Of a stretch of DNA of 64,000 nucleotides, positions 36,387 to 48,033 are shown in pieces (position 1 is the stretch's first letter; each line of letters starts with the position of its first letter). The stretch lies in assembly GCA_013397865.1 (NCBI GenBank), contig VZTI01005310.1, forward strand, positions 1,163,394 to 1,227,393, written 5' to 3'. Made by a program: the position numbers and the translations under genes. The notes beneath the pieces were generated by a model. That model was not told the origin of the DNA. It searched no databases and worked only from the letters and a program-made list of their open reading frames with translations. The DNA is from Struthidea cinerea (lineage: Eukaryota > Chordata > Aves > Passeriformes > Corcoracidae).

Positions 36387-37800
36387 TTATACATCCAGAA
36401 AGAAGGAATGAATCCGCTGGCAGTGGAGGGCTCAGACTCGAGCAGATATTGCTGGAGATGTTCTTCTCCTCCTCAGCAGACAGTGAGAAAGAGGATGGCC
36501 CAGCCCTCATGGATCATGGCACAGGTCGTGCATGTCCAGGAAGCTTTTTCCCCTTTGGAGCTTCTTCCTGTGCTCAGATCTTCAGCCTAAAATACCAACT
36601 TCATTTACTCATTTCTGTATTTCCATCTCACAGAGGCACCAAAGAGCGACAGGCCCAGAGCTGAGAATGGACCCAGAGCTCCGGAGCCCTCAGAGGAGGA
36701 ATTGCAGAGAATTTGCAGATATTTCTGGTGCCTCAGGGGGGAGCATTGACAAAGAACTCCGCCGAGAGAGGTGGAGCCCCCAGTTTGTGTCCTGCACCCC
36801 ATGGCTGGGGGTCTGGGCTGTTTAAATGGTGCCAGCAGGACGCACATGGGGACGTGTCCTCTTTTTGCAGAACTTTTCAAAATGTATTTTCTATAGCTTA
36901 TCATTCTCTAAATTGCTACTGCACAGTCTGATCGTCTCTAAAACTTTTTAATTTATGCAGCATTGAAAAAATCCTACAACAGCAGCTTGCTCTTGTCTAT
37001 CAAATTTACTGTTATGTGGTTTGGATGCAAAAAAAAAAAAGACCTCGAAGTGGTCATTTTAATGAAACTACAGACGGTGTTTTCAGGGGTTTTGTTGTCT
37101 TCATCATGTTGCAGTTTATCCTGGAGCAGGAGGCAGGGGAGTTGTTCAGCGAGAGAATAAAAGCCTCCTGGGAGGGGGTAATTAGAGTGATGGAGCAGCT
37201 GGCGGGGCCCTGCCCTTGTGCTGTGCAGTTTCTGTCTCTGCACTGCTCACCCGGCTCCTGGTAATGAATTGTTGAAGGGCTGCGACCAGGTCTCCGTTTG
37301 AAACCCATGGAAATACTCCGTGTTTCTCACTGCAAACACCTGATCCTGCAGGAACCTTTGACTTGTGGAGCTGCTGCTCTTTCAGGGAGTGTTTTGTCCC
37401 TGGAGCTGCCAGGCCCAGTCCCACACTGGGGCAGAGAACATTTGTGTTCATGCAGAGGCAGGGGCTGGTTTGGGATTTTTTTGTGGAGAGTTGGGGTGTT
37501 CCCATGCTTATATCCAAGTCCTGGAGCTCAAAACCATAAACCAGCCACTAAAGAGAGACCAAACCACTCCTGCATGACCACTTCTGCAATATATTTAAAG
37601 AAATATGATTTTCAAAAGAATAAAAACGCAGGGAAGGCCAGATTCCCATCCTGGGTGCTCACAGACTGCTTCAGGTTTTCCGGTTCCTCTCTTCACAATG
37701 AGAATGGGGGTTGTGTCCTTCAGATGAAAGAAATTTTCCATCTTAAACGTTAAGAAAAAACTTTTTGCAAGCTCATAAAATTCCTGGAGTCCTTAACAGT
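36387..37800. other. Unique DNA, no gene seen
   Basis: Poly-A at 37030-37041. The overlapping frames (the longest is 151 codons, at 37298-37753) have no domain. Confidence 0.5.
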
Positions 37801-37887
37801 AGAATCACAGAATCATGGAATTGTCCTGGAATGGATGGGACCCACAGGGATCATCCAGTCCAGCCCCTGGCCCTGCACAGATATCCC
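37801..37887 (-). repeat. CR1 LINE, 3' half of a split copy
   Basis: Antisense: AGAATCACAGAATCATGGAA, GGATGGGACCCACAGGGATC, ATCCAGTCCAGCCCCTGGCC. It is cut at CAGATATCCC by the LTR at 37888-38484 and resumes at 38485. The other half carries the expected next CR1 blocks. Confidence 0.92.
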
Positions 37888-38484
37888 TGTTCTAGTTTGA
37901 AAACAAACCAGTGGGAGGCACCAAGTCAGAATAACAATTTAATAGGGAAATAATAATAATGATTAAAAAAAGTAAAGGCAGAAAAAAAACCAGTGGGTTA
38001 CACTGACAGAGACAGGATACAACCTGACACCCTGCTGATCAGGGTGGCAATAGCAGTCCAGTAAGATGGTGGCTGCAGTCCTCCTGAAGTGGTGGATGTG
38101 GCTCTGTCGAAGCGGTGGTCCAGTCGAAGAGTCTGCTCCTCCTCGGAAGGTCCAGTGGTGGCTGTGGAGCTCCTGTCCTCTGGGAAATCCAGTGGAAAGG
38201 GTATCTGTGATGTCCAGAGTCTCAGATTATATGCAGGATGGACCGCCTGGCTCCTCCCCCTGGGCGGAGCATCCCACAATGGGATGATGAGTCATGAGGC
38301 CAGGTGTTGATGGGCTCATTAACAGAAGATAATCCGGGGGGGTAGTTATCTCTGAGTAATGTGGCAAGGCATTGATGGGCCATTAGCACAAAGATAGACT
38401 GGAGGGAGGAGGCCAGGAAGCACTACCCCACCTGGTTTTAACAACTCATGAGACTGGTAATAGAATATACTGCAACCCAGGACA
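37888..38484 (-). mobile_element. Solo LTR, ERVL-type, inserted into a CR1
   Basis: On the minus strand it runs from TGTCCTGGGTTGCAGTATAT (38484 inward) to CAAACTAGAACA (37888), 597 bp, TG to CA. It has a perfect 5-bp target duplication, ATCCC, at 37883-37887 and 38485-38489. A promoter-like GCATATAATCTGAGACTCTG lies at about 38234-38215, with GGGCGGAGC boxes just upstream of it. The distal end is T- and AT-rich before the CTAGAACA edge. CCAGTGG(T/C)-type and GAAG(A/C)GG blocks repeat loosely in the middle. It shares its terminal motif, length and 5-bp duplication with the LTR at 14584-15174. Confidence 0.93.
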
Positions 38485-38645
38485 ATCCCATAACCCTAAA
38501 CACTCCTGGAGCTCTGGCAGCCTCGGGGCCGTGCCCATTCCCTGGGGAGCCTGGGCAGTGCCCAGCACCCTCTGGGGGAAGAATCCTTCCCTAAAATCCA
38601 ACCTAAATTTAGCAGCTCATGCCGAGCCCTCAGCCCGTTCAGAAA
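38485..38645 (-). repeat. CR1 LINE, 5' half of a split copy
   Basis: Antisense continuation of the CR1 that starts at 37801: ACACTCCTGGAGCTCTGGCA, CCATTCCCTGGGGAGCCTGG, CAGTGCCCAGCACCCTCTGG and GAAGAATCCTTCCCTAAAAT. The block order matches CR1 immediately upstream of the 37801-37887 part. Confidence 0.9.
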
Positions 38646-39517
38646 ACATCCCATGAATATAAAAATTACAGGTGGTAAAACGCAGGACCCTCAGATAAAC
38701 CGGGATTTCACTGCAGGCAGTGGAGCCTGACTTTCAGGGCAGATTCTGCTGGATCATTGAAAAATAATCTCATTTAGGGGTTTTATTCTTACGGCTAATG
38801 TTGGTTTCAAAAATCTATAGTTCACTGCTGCATCTTTCCCAGATTTGTCTCTTAATTCACCAGCCCATGTGATGTCTCACATTTTAGACATCAGAGAGTT
38901 TTTCCTGGAATAAGGAAATATTAAAAAGTTATTTGCAGTCATTCAGTGTTCCCTCCCCTAATGGATTCTGTGGCACTCAGTGTGCACTTACCTCACTTTT
39001 ATCTCTGCCCATCACCCTGGCATCGGAGTTTTTCCCATCACAGCAAAATCTCCTTCCCTGAAATGCTGCTGGGGAGAATGGAGGGGCTGTTTGCTCTAGG
39101 AAAGAAATGCAGGAGGGCAAAGCTTAATGAGGAGCAGCAGCTGAATTTCGGAGTCTCTGACCTTGCAGCCACATCAAGGGTCTGTGCTTGGGTCTGCATG
39201 TGATAAGGGATCTTCACGGACTCGGACTCGCCCTCCAGTGCCTGTTTTCCCAGGGGCGATGTCACAGCCGGCGGGATTCCTGGAAAATTGGTTGTGTTGA
39301 CCTCTTTGGGAGCTGCTGTTGGGGCAGTGCCGATCCCACAGGAGTTCCTCCCTCTCCTTGTCTGGGCTGCTGGAGGGGCTTCCAACATCCAGTGGCCATT
39401 CCCTGGGATACTGGGAGTGAGAGTCACACTTGGAGTGCGGACACTTTGATTGAGGCTGTAAAGACCTGTTTTCATTGCCTCTGGATCACGGAAACACAGA
39501 ATTTTTATCTATAACTG
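38646..39517. other. Unique DNA, no gene seen
   Basis: No recognised repeat. The 145-codon minus-strand frame (39038-39475) and the 108-codon plus frame (39188-39514) overlap each other and have no domain. Confidence 0.5.
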
Positions 39518-39790
39518 TATCAGGGATTCCTGGAATGGGTTGGGTGGGAAGGACCTTAAAGCCCATCCAGTGCCACCCCTGCCATGGCAGGGACACCTCC
39601 CACTGTCCCAGGCTGCTCCAAGCCCCGTCCAGCCTGGCCGTGGGCACTTCCAGGGATCCAGGGGCAGCCACAGCTCCTCTGGGAATTCCATCCCAGCCCC
39701 TCCCCATCCTCACAGGGAAGGATTTTTTTCTTGGCATCTACTCTAAACCTACTCACTTCCAGTTTGAAACCATTCCATGTTCTCTGAAAC
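39518..39790 (-). repeat. CR1 LINE 3' fragment
   Basis: Antisense: CAGGGATTCCTGGAATGGGT, GGGAAGGACCTTAAAGCCCA, CCCACTGTCCCAGGCTGCTC, CCAAGCCCCGTCCAGCCTGG, GAATTCCATCCCAGCCCCTC, ending in the CCAGTTTGAAACCATTCCAT region. The AAGCCCCGTCCAGCC insert, also seen at 42207-42413, marks a subfamily. Confidence 0.93.
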
Positions 39791-40769
39791 CTGAGGAACT
39801 GCGGGCTCCTGTGGAATTTATGGAGCACTTGGAGCCCATGGTTTAAACGAGCAGTGCCAGGCACCCATCAGTCTCTGCTCATGTCTCCAGTGTCTGTATT
39901 TCTCCTGGTAATTTGTGAGCCTGTCCTTCCAGCAGGTGCTCTAAGCCAAGCTTATCCTAGAATCCATCTTTTTCACTCGGAATACGGGCACAGCCACGCT
40001 GTGTCACTTCTCTGGGAAGAGCATCTGTGTTGACAACGCCACTTGAGCTCATGTCCCCGGTTCCTCAGTCCTTTGAATCCCCCCAAAGCTGCCTCTTTAA
40101 ACCAGACCCTCTGTGACCTTTCCAAGAGATCTCCAAAGTTTCCTCCCCCCCGGGGGTGTTGTGAAGCTTAATTAATGTTTGCAAAGTGCCACGAGCTCTC
40201 TGGATGAAAGTGCTGGGGCTTATTAATATTAATAATAACAGATGAGCCCCTGCAAGGCTCTGGTACAGTAGAATGAATTAACATGAATCAAGCAATCAAC
40301 AACAACAAATCAAGCCTGGAGCCCCGGGCAGGGCGTGCAGCTGGTGGGATGTGACAGCTGAGCCCGCTTGACTTCTCCTCAGCCATTTCCACTGGAGTTC
40401 AACGTTCCCCACGGCAGCCACGAGTCACCTGCAGCACAGATTTGCTTCTTCCAGTCCGGGCTTTTCGTTGTCATTGTCTGCGAGTCGTCTTCAGGATGAC
40501 CTGAGTCACCAGAGGACTTTTGGGGAGGGTTTGCAGGGACTTGGGGCAAATTTGGTGCCGTTCCCATGGGGACATTGGCCCAAGAGAGACTTTTTCCTTC
40601 TGCAGGGCTTTCGCCACGGTTCTCACTGCATTTATCCATGATGGGGTTGTTCCTTCTACAAAGGAGTTGACTGGAAAAATAGAGACAAAAAAAGAAATGA
40701 AGGAGCAGAGACTGAATAATCTGCTGGTGCCTCCCAGTGTACCCAAGGAAAAGTGGGATACACTTCCAG
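39791..40769. other. Unique DNA, no gene seen
   Basis: At 40150-40320 the sequence is AT-rich with AAGCTTAATTAATGTTTGCA and TTATTAATATTAATAATAAC, and carries AACAACAAC. It is a candidate conserved non-coding stretch by texture only. Confidence 0.45.
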
Positions 40770-41066
40770 TACCTCAAGGGGGTTTACAGGGAGCTGGAGA
40801 GGGACTTCCCACAAGGACAGGGAGTGGGAATAGTCTTGAGCTGAAGGAGGGAAGGTTTAGGTGAGATATTGGGGAGAAATCTGTTCCTGGGAGGGTGGGG
40901 AGGGGCTGGGATGGAATTCCCAGAGCAGCTGTGGCTGCCCCTGGATCCCTGGAAGTGCCCAAGGCCAGGCTGGAGCAGCCTGGGGCAGTGGGAGGTGTCC
41001 CTGCCCATGGCAGGGGTGGCACTGGGTGGGATTTAAAGTCCTTCCCACCCAACCCATTCCATAATC
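40770..41066 (+). repeat. CR1 LINE 3' fragment
   Basis: Sense copy: GGAGCTGGAGAGGGACTTCC, CAAGGACAGGGAGTGGGAAT, GAAGGAGGGAAGGTTTAGGT, GGAATTCCCAGAGCAGCTGT, CCCTGCCCATGGCAGGGGTG, CTTCCCACCCAACCCATTCC. It extends further 5' than the copies at 42207 and 47817, which share its 3' 200 bp almost word for word. Confidence 0.94.
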
Positions 41067-42163
41067 CCGCAGTTCTGTATGGGCTGTGTCAAGTATTTTA
41101 GTCCTAGACTAGATCACTCCAGCTGCTGTGCCTTCCTTTCCTGGCACAGGAGGGTGGAAGAGCCCAAACGGAGCAGAAATGGGCTCCAAGGATTTTGCTC
41201 TCATTCATTGATGTCACACCAGTCCAAAACAGCTGCTCCAGACCTGCACAATCTGATTTTCTCATCAGTCCCCTCTCCCTTCTCTCAGCAAAATGCAGCG
41301 AGACAAGAGAAATTCGTGTGTATGAATTACGGAGTGAAAAGCTGCCAGAACCTCTGGAGATCACAATAAAAATCTGCTGCACAGAAAAAGAAATGAGGAC
41401 GCCTCAGGGCAATTTCCCTTGGAAAAATGGATGGAAAGGAATATCTATATTTTCTTGGATTATTGAGCAAAAAGTTGGGCTATTTAGGAAAGCACGTTAA
41501 CCATCTATGGAAGGGGCTTGGAAGATTTTCATTGTTCCTGTCTCTAAGAGCAGCTGGAATCATGTAATTGCTGTGGCTCGGGATGGAGAGATTCACTCCA
41601 TGGAAAATGCTGAAATTTCAGGAGAAAACTTTATGTGCTGTTGGAGGAAGTTTGAATTCTCTGGCTGAATGTGACACAAAACCTTCTCTCAGTGGATTTG
41701 TACGGCTGAGGGAGAGGAAAAGGGATCTGGGAGGGAGGGGCTGTGTGGATTCAGCTTTTCCCAGTGCTCTCCCTGAATTTCTGAGCCCTGCTCACTGAAT
41801 TTCCATGTCCAGCCTGGGATCTGGCAGCCTCATTGGAGGATTTATTTTATCCCGGCAACTTTTGCTTCACTCTGTGCAAATCTTTGCTTTAGCACTGCTG
41901 GCATTTGGCAGGAGCTGACCCCGAGTTTCCTGTTTAATTAAGATAACTTGGATATGGAGTCAAGCTCTAACAATGGGTGAACAATTCCTCTTAACCCTCC
42001 TGCCTCTTCCCTTCCCAAAGTGTTTCTACCAGCCCTGGATTTGTAGTCATGAACATCCCAGACTGCCTTTGAAAGGGCTGATTTTTTTACGCCGTTGGCC
42101 CATTTCCCATGGTTTTTTTCCAGCGTGATCATGCAAAAGCAAACATCCACCTGAGCACATTCC
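41067..42163. other. Unique DNA, no gene seen
   Basis: No known repeat and no coding exon recognised. Frames of at most 101 codons without domains. Confidence 0.5.
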
Positions 42164-42206
42164 TGTGTATCACATACGTATACATATACATATATATATC
42201 TATATA
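42164..42206. repeat. AT-rich (CATATA)n tract
   Basis: ATCACATACGTATACATATACATATATATATCTATATAT-type sequence immediately upstream of a CR1. Degenerate (TA)n/(CATA)n. Confidence 0.85.
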
Positions 42207-42413
42207 TGGAAGGAATTCCTCCCTGGGAGGGTGGGGAGGGGCTGGGATGGAATTCCCAGAGCAGCTGTGGCTGCCCCTGGATCCCTGGAAGTGCCCAAGG
42301 CCAGGCTGGATGGGCTTGGAGCGGCCTGGGACAGTGGGAGATGTCCCTGCCAGGGCAGTGGGTTGGAATTACATGACTTTTAAGGTCCTTTCCAGCCCAA
42401 ACCATTCCAAGTT
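42207..42413 (+). repeat. CR1 LINE 3' fragment
   Basis: Sense: GGAAGGAATTCCTCCCTGGG, CCAGAGCAGCTGTGGCTGCC, CCAGGCTGGATGGGCTTGGA, GTGGGAGATGTCCCTGCCAG, AAGGTCCTTTCCAGCCCAAA, ending ACCATTCCA. It begins exactly at the AT-rich tract, so the 5' truncation fell there. Confidence 0.94.
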
Positions 42414-44057
42414 TCTCTCCGTGGAAATGCAGTCGTTGTCCTCCTTTCCTGGCCATCCTTTAAGCTGCTCAGGAAGTTAAAGTGCCCAACAAATTCACCC
42501 CCACCCCTGTGCTTGGATAATTCCTTGTTCCAGCTCTTCCTCTCAAGGACAGGATTTCACACCACAGAGCATCAGTCCTTCCCTGCAGTGTTTTCCCTTG
42601 GGGAATAATTTGCTGTTGTCGTGCTGGGTCATTTATTTCCCGAGGCAGGGCAAGCCCTGAGCTGATGCTTTTCACCACAAACTGATTGCAAACACAGTCC
42701 CTGAAGTGGTGTGGGGAGACATTAAAAGACATTAAACCCGTAATTATGGTCGTGGCCAGCTTTTCACACCACAGACCACTGGCAAAATGTGCATTTTTTC
42801 ATTCAATATAATTTCCAGGATTGTTTGGAGTCCACCTGTGCTATAATAACCCACTGTGGTGAGTTATTCCCACAGCCTGATTTCATCTCTTCTCTCTACG
42901 CCCCAATATCCGTGGAGTTTGTTGTCATCTGATTCAGTCCTTTTTTGCTGTTTTAAACTGTTTTGTATTAAACTTTGCTGTATAAAAGTCCTTTTCTTTC
43001 CTGTAGCAACAGCCCAGTCACTTGGTTAGGTTCTTGTTTGTATTTCTTTTAATTCCCACTGAGAACATGAAATCCTGAAATCTCAGATTCCACCCCCCCT
43101 CCATCCCCAAGTAGCCCAGGGAACTCCAATGTTTACGAGTTTAAGAAATTATTGTGGCTTGCAAAGACACTGCTGTTACTTTAAACAATTCTGCCCAACA
43201 GAGATTAGCTTTTAGCAACATCATATTGAGGATAATCAGGATGATTACATGAATATCCAGTGTTTTCTGCATGAATATTAAACAGCCTCAACTTCAGGAA
43301 AGGCTCTTCCACTGCGTTTTTTTGCAAACTGCATTTTTTTTTTCGATTTCTGACGCTGTGAAATGAGGGAGAAAAAATGAAGTGGGCTGGGAAGTGTCTG
43401 AAGTCGGAAACGTATCCCTGTCCTTCAGTTTTGTGGCAAATAATTGGGCCCTGCAGGAATTGGCTGTGGAGCTGCTCTCTTGGCTGGGCACTCAGTGCTG
43501 GCTGGGTTTTCCAGCTGCCTCCCAGCAGTGGATTTTGGCAGGAGCCCTGAGGAGTGACACCCCAGAGGAGGAGGAAAGCGGGGCTCAGATCATCCAGAGT
43601 TAGGTGGAGATATCTCCATGGGGGGAAAAATCCAAATATTTCAGTAAATTCCCTTTAGGAGGGGGAATTCCCTGCCAGGATTTTGTTGTCCAGCACTGGG
43701 CACCTGTCACTCGTTTGCTTTTCAACCTCTACAGCTCATTTTGCTCTATTTCCGTGTGTGTAATTACGTGGCCTGGTCAGCACGTGGGGGCCCTTGGCTT
43801 TGGGCTTTACTGAGTGCAAATTCAGCTGGAAATTTTGCAGGGAAATCTCTCCCGAGTCCTCAGCAGTTTAGGACTAGAGATCCCCTTTATGTGCTGCTGA
43901 GGCACAGGGTTGGGTGCTCCGTAGGGAGGTCAAAGGGCTCAACCAAAGAGACAACTCATGGATTTTAGAGACAGAGGACAACACCTGACTATTTTGGGCT
44001 AAATTTAGGTGTATTTTTGCATTTGCATTCCCTTCCTTGGACTTAAACTCTGCTGAA
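42414..44057. other. Unique DNA, no gene seen
   Basis: No recognised repeat or coding exon. T-rich run near 43333-43344. Confidence 0.5.
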
Positions 44058-44125
44058 TCTTTAGGGTTGGAAAAGACCTCCAAGATCAGGTCCAAGCTTT
44101 GGCTGAATGCCACTTTTGCCCCATT
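44058..44125 (-). repeat. CR1 LINE fragment
   Basis: Antisense: TCTTTAGGGTTGGAAAAGAC, CTCCAAGATCAGGTCCAAGC, TTTGGCTGAATGCCAC. Same GGAAAAGACCT subtype as 33617 and 59689 but more diverged. Confidence 0.75.
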
Positions 44126-47100
44126 TGTCCAAGGGTAGGAACATTTCCTACTGGGAGATCACAGTCTCTCTGCACAGGTGATCCTGGTGGAAGGACTTTC
44201 AATGGACACAAACCTCAGGAGAATTCAGGCTTTTTAATGCTCAAATTATGTTTAAAGATTGAAATGAGGCTCTAGATGAGCATCTTTCTGTTGTTAAAAG
44301 CAGAAAATCCTCTGTACTCACCCATTTTCCTCAGTGAGCCTTAACCAGCTTGAGGCTCCACTGGTTAAACCCAAAACGCAGCATTCTGGTTTAATGCTGA
44401 GCATTATAATAAATGGGGGATGTTGTTCCACATTCCAGCACTTTTACAAACCTCTTGCCATGCAATTCTTCCATATTTTCAAATAACAACACCCAATTAA
44501 GCACTTGAATCAGTGCTGCCCTCAGCAGAGATGTAATTAGGCAGGTGTTTAAATCCCTTGTTAAATTAGTCTCTTGTATTTTTCTTTCTTAATCTCCCAT
44601 TGCTATTCCTGTGCAGGAAAATAATGGGAAAACAAATGAATCCTGAAGCTCTGGCTCCAGGCTTGTAGGGGTCAAACTGTACCAGCCATGCAAAGAAGAT
44701 CTATGTGATCTAATCAAATTTGGGGGGGGAAAAAGCAGCTTTAAAGAGGAGCTGGTGGATAACAGCAGTGAAAGGCAAAACATCACTTCCCTGGGAAGGG
44801 AAAAAAGTTAAGTGAAATAAAAATCCACTTCCAGAAGGGCATTATGTGGCACTTTCCCCAAGTAATGGCTTGACTGCTGTAATTCTGAAAGCTCACAAAA
44901 TGCATCCGTGGCCCGGCCATAAAGAGAATAGGGAAACAAAGAGGTTGCTAATTCAATTACAGATGTTAGAGATCAAGCTCTCTGCTATTCATCCAAATGA
45001 AAATTTACACTAAATAACATTCTCATGAATTGGCTCAGCAGCTTAATGGACTAAAACTCTCCCCACTAACAGATTGCTCAGGCTCGGAGAGGTCCTGAAA
45101 ATTGTCTCTTTGGTGGATACCTTTAACCAAGCCTCCTCGTATGGAATAAATGGAATAAAGTCACATCATCCCCTTCACTGTTCCCTCAGCTGAGAGATGC
45201 ATCCAAGAGCTTCTGTGGAAAGTTTATTCCTGTCATGGTTGTGGCCAGGGCAGGAGATTCGGGGTCTTACAGAGGTCCCAGATCTTGGACAACTTTCCAG
45301 AGACGTCTTAAACCAAATCTGCGGATTGGACCCCAATATATATTTTTTATCATTCACCCTTCAAAAAGTTTACACATCAATGTGTGGTTCTGGTGCTTAA
45401 TATGAAACACCTCAAAAGTTTTTTAATATTCAAATTCTTCCATTTGTACAGCTATGACTTAGCACTCAAAATAGCCTCAATTCTTTCGGGTAAATTTTGA
45501 ATCCTAAATGAAGCAGCAAATAACACATTTCTGCTTAATCCCATGATTATTAAATATAGAGTGTGAAAACTCCATTGATGAAGAGTTCCTTGCTCAAAAG
45601 GTTACTTCCCTAAAAATAAAAAGGAGCCCAGGCACGTTTGCTGTGCCGGGGCTCATTTCCTCTGCCTACCAGGGACAAAAAGCTGCATTTAAAGGTCATG
45701 GGTTCTTTTGTATGTTGATAAACAATCAGTGTGGCTGGGGGGGAGAACGGCATCAGCTCCTTGAGAACGGATTCCTGAGCAAATTAACCGTTCCTGACAA
45801 GTCCGGGATGCCGGGATGAACATCTCCTGGATGACTTCTCAGCCTGCGAAAATATTGCTGTTTAATCAGCTCTGGCTAACAATTATTCTTCTCCTCGACA
45901 AGCACCTTCTGGGACTCCAGTCCCCCCCGCTCCGAGATTATTATTTTTATTATTGTAACGTTTTATAGCCGATAAGGAAGGAGCATTTAGAAAAAGGAAA
46001 TAACTGCTTTTTCCTCGCAGGCAGTTCTGCTGTTGTATGCAGATGAAATTTATGTGCCGGGAATCCAAATGGGATGTTCCTCCAGACATCTGATTGCGGC
46101 GGTGGCGGTGGAGTTTCACGCATCGCTGTGGTGGCAGCGCCCTCCCTCAGCCCGCTCTGCTGCCACACAAAACCTGAGCATCTGCTCCACGTTCGGCAGC
46201 GAAATTGCTGCAGTTGTGGCCCGGAGCCCCTCGCCTGCTGAAGGCCAGATAGCGCAGGTTCAACAGCCCCACAGAAGCCTCGCTCTCCCTGTTCCCGAAC
46301 TGCCCAGGAACATCTGCAGCCCGGCAATCCATTTATTTATTTCTTCCTGATCACTGGGAAACGCCGTTTAGACTTCTCGGAATGACTTCCACCTGCCCTG
46401 TTTATTTACTCGACTTTCCCATTAGCTCTGCCTGGCATTTTTTTGGATACCGAGGGATATTCTCTTGCTAAATTTCCAGAAATATCAAGTCAGGATTATT
46501 ATTTTTTTTTAATGGCAGAAGAGCTGCTGCTGCTGCAGGTGAGGGGCGTGGTGGAGAAAGGAGCCTGTGGAAAGCAGGGAGGCTCCAAGGATGTTCCCTG
46601 CCTACAGTCAGGTTCCTTGTCAGGGTAATGTTGGGACAGGGGAGGCGTTGGACACACAGTTTAAATCAGTAATCAGGAAATCAGTAATCAACAAATCAAT
46701 AAGCAGGAAATCAGCTTTGTCCCCGTGTCCTCCTTGCCCTGTCCCCAGGTTTGCTCCATCCTGCTGCAGATTTTCAGCCTGGAAATCTCAGGAGTTTTAC
46801 CCAGCCCAGCGTTTCTCCCAGTTTTAGGAATCCTTCAGGGCTGAACACGGTGCGGGGAGGTTCTGTCCCGGACGGGAGGTGAGCCCTGGATGTTGTAATT
46901 CCCAGCTGGACGCGCTGGAGCTGCAGAGAGTGGAGTGACTCCTGCTGTCCATGGGACACCTCAGGCGCGGCGGGAGAAGGCCCCAAACCCACCTGGGGAG
47001 GGATGGGGCAGAAAACTTGCACCAGCTCAGGTGAATGTGAACCCTGGCATTTTCCAGGGATAGAAATGCCCCTTGGAGTCAAGGAGATGATCCTGCCAGT

Positions 47101-47816
47101 CCAGCGCTGACTGCACTCCGAACACAGCTCAAGGCAAACTCTGGCAGTAATTATCATTATCTCTTGGATAATTTCCTATCTCCTCCTTGATGCAGCCCCT
47201 TCAGTCAACAAAAATATCTGGGTATTTCAGAGCAGCACCTGGTGTTCGGGGGAGTTGCTGGAGCAGCTCCAAAGCAGCATCTCAAAGGGCTTTTGCTACT
47301 TCGGCTACACTGAATATTCAGCTTACATTTGTGTGTGGATGGTGCAGGGGTCTGACTCCTCTTGCTTTTGTTTGTTTGTTCTTAATTAATTTCTTTGTTG
47401 TTGCCAGCACCCAGGGCAATCAGGTGATGGCCGTTTGAGACCTTTGGGGAGCAGAGACACAGAAACGGGAACAGTATTCATTCCTTGGGCAAGGTTTGCA
47501 AACTCCCTGCCGCAGATGGGCCCCACTTTGCACACAGGGTGGGATAAAAACCCCCAAAAGGGAGAAATGACTGGGGAAAGGGTGGAAGAGTCCCTCAATA
47601 AACAGCTTTTTCTGCATTAATGAGCTTGGTAAATGTGGTATGGAAGGAATACAGAGGAACTGTTCTCAATGCCAAAAGAACCTTTCAAAAATCCTCATGG
47701 TAAGTTTGAATTTAGATTTCGTTTATAAGCGGGTGTTAAAGGATTGATCCCAAGGGAACAGGATACTGGGTTTGGTTCTTGGGATTGATAAAGTTGGCAC
47801 ATGAAGATTTAGATTT
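44126..47816. other. Unique DNA including candidate conserved stretches, no gene seen
   Basis: At 44930-45065 an AT-rich, repeat-free block carries TTGCTAATTCAATTACAGAT and ATTCTCATGAATTGG, the texture of developmental enhancers. At 46075-46325 the sequence is locally GC- and CpG-rich. At 46663-46715 AAATCAGTAATCA-like units repeat about four times. None is proven functional. Confidence 0.4.
46663..46715 (+). repeat. Short AATCAGTAATCAGGA-type repeat
   Basis: Four imperfect units of 11-15 bp: AAATCAGTAATCAGG, AAATCAGTAATCAAC, AAATCAATAAGCAGG, AAATCAG. Confidence 0.85.
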
Positions 47817-48033
47817 GGATATTGGGGAGAAATTCCTCCCTGGGAGGGTGGGGAGGGGCTGGGATGGAATTCCCAGAGCAGCTGTGGCTGCCCCTGGATC
47901 CCTGGAAGTGCCCAAGGCCAGGCTGGAGCCCCCTGGGACTGGACGCCCACTGGAGGGGTCCCTGCCCATGGCAGGGGTGGCACTGGATGGGCTTTGAGGT
48001 CCTTCCCACCCAAACCATTCCAGGATTCTTTGA
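47817..48033 (+). repeat. CR1 LINE 3' fragment
   Basis: Sense: GATATTGGGGAGAAATTCCT, CCAGAGCAGCTGTGGCTGCC, CCTGCCCATGGCAGGGGTGG, TTGAGGTCCTTCCCACCCAA, ending CATTCCAGGATTCTTT. A local change replaces the usual GCAGCCTGGGACAGTGGGA by a CCCCTGGGACTGGACGCCC-like stretch. Confidence 0.94.

Noticed and set aside
46125..46150. CTCF-like site (GTGGTGGCAGCGCCCTC)
   Set aside because: Only part of the core agrees and spacing is off; without a matrix score it is not supportable.
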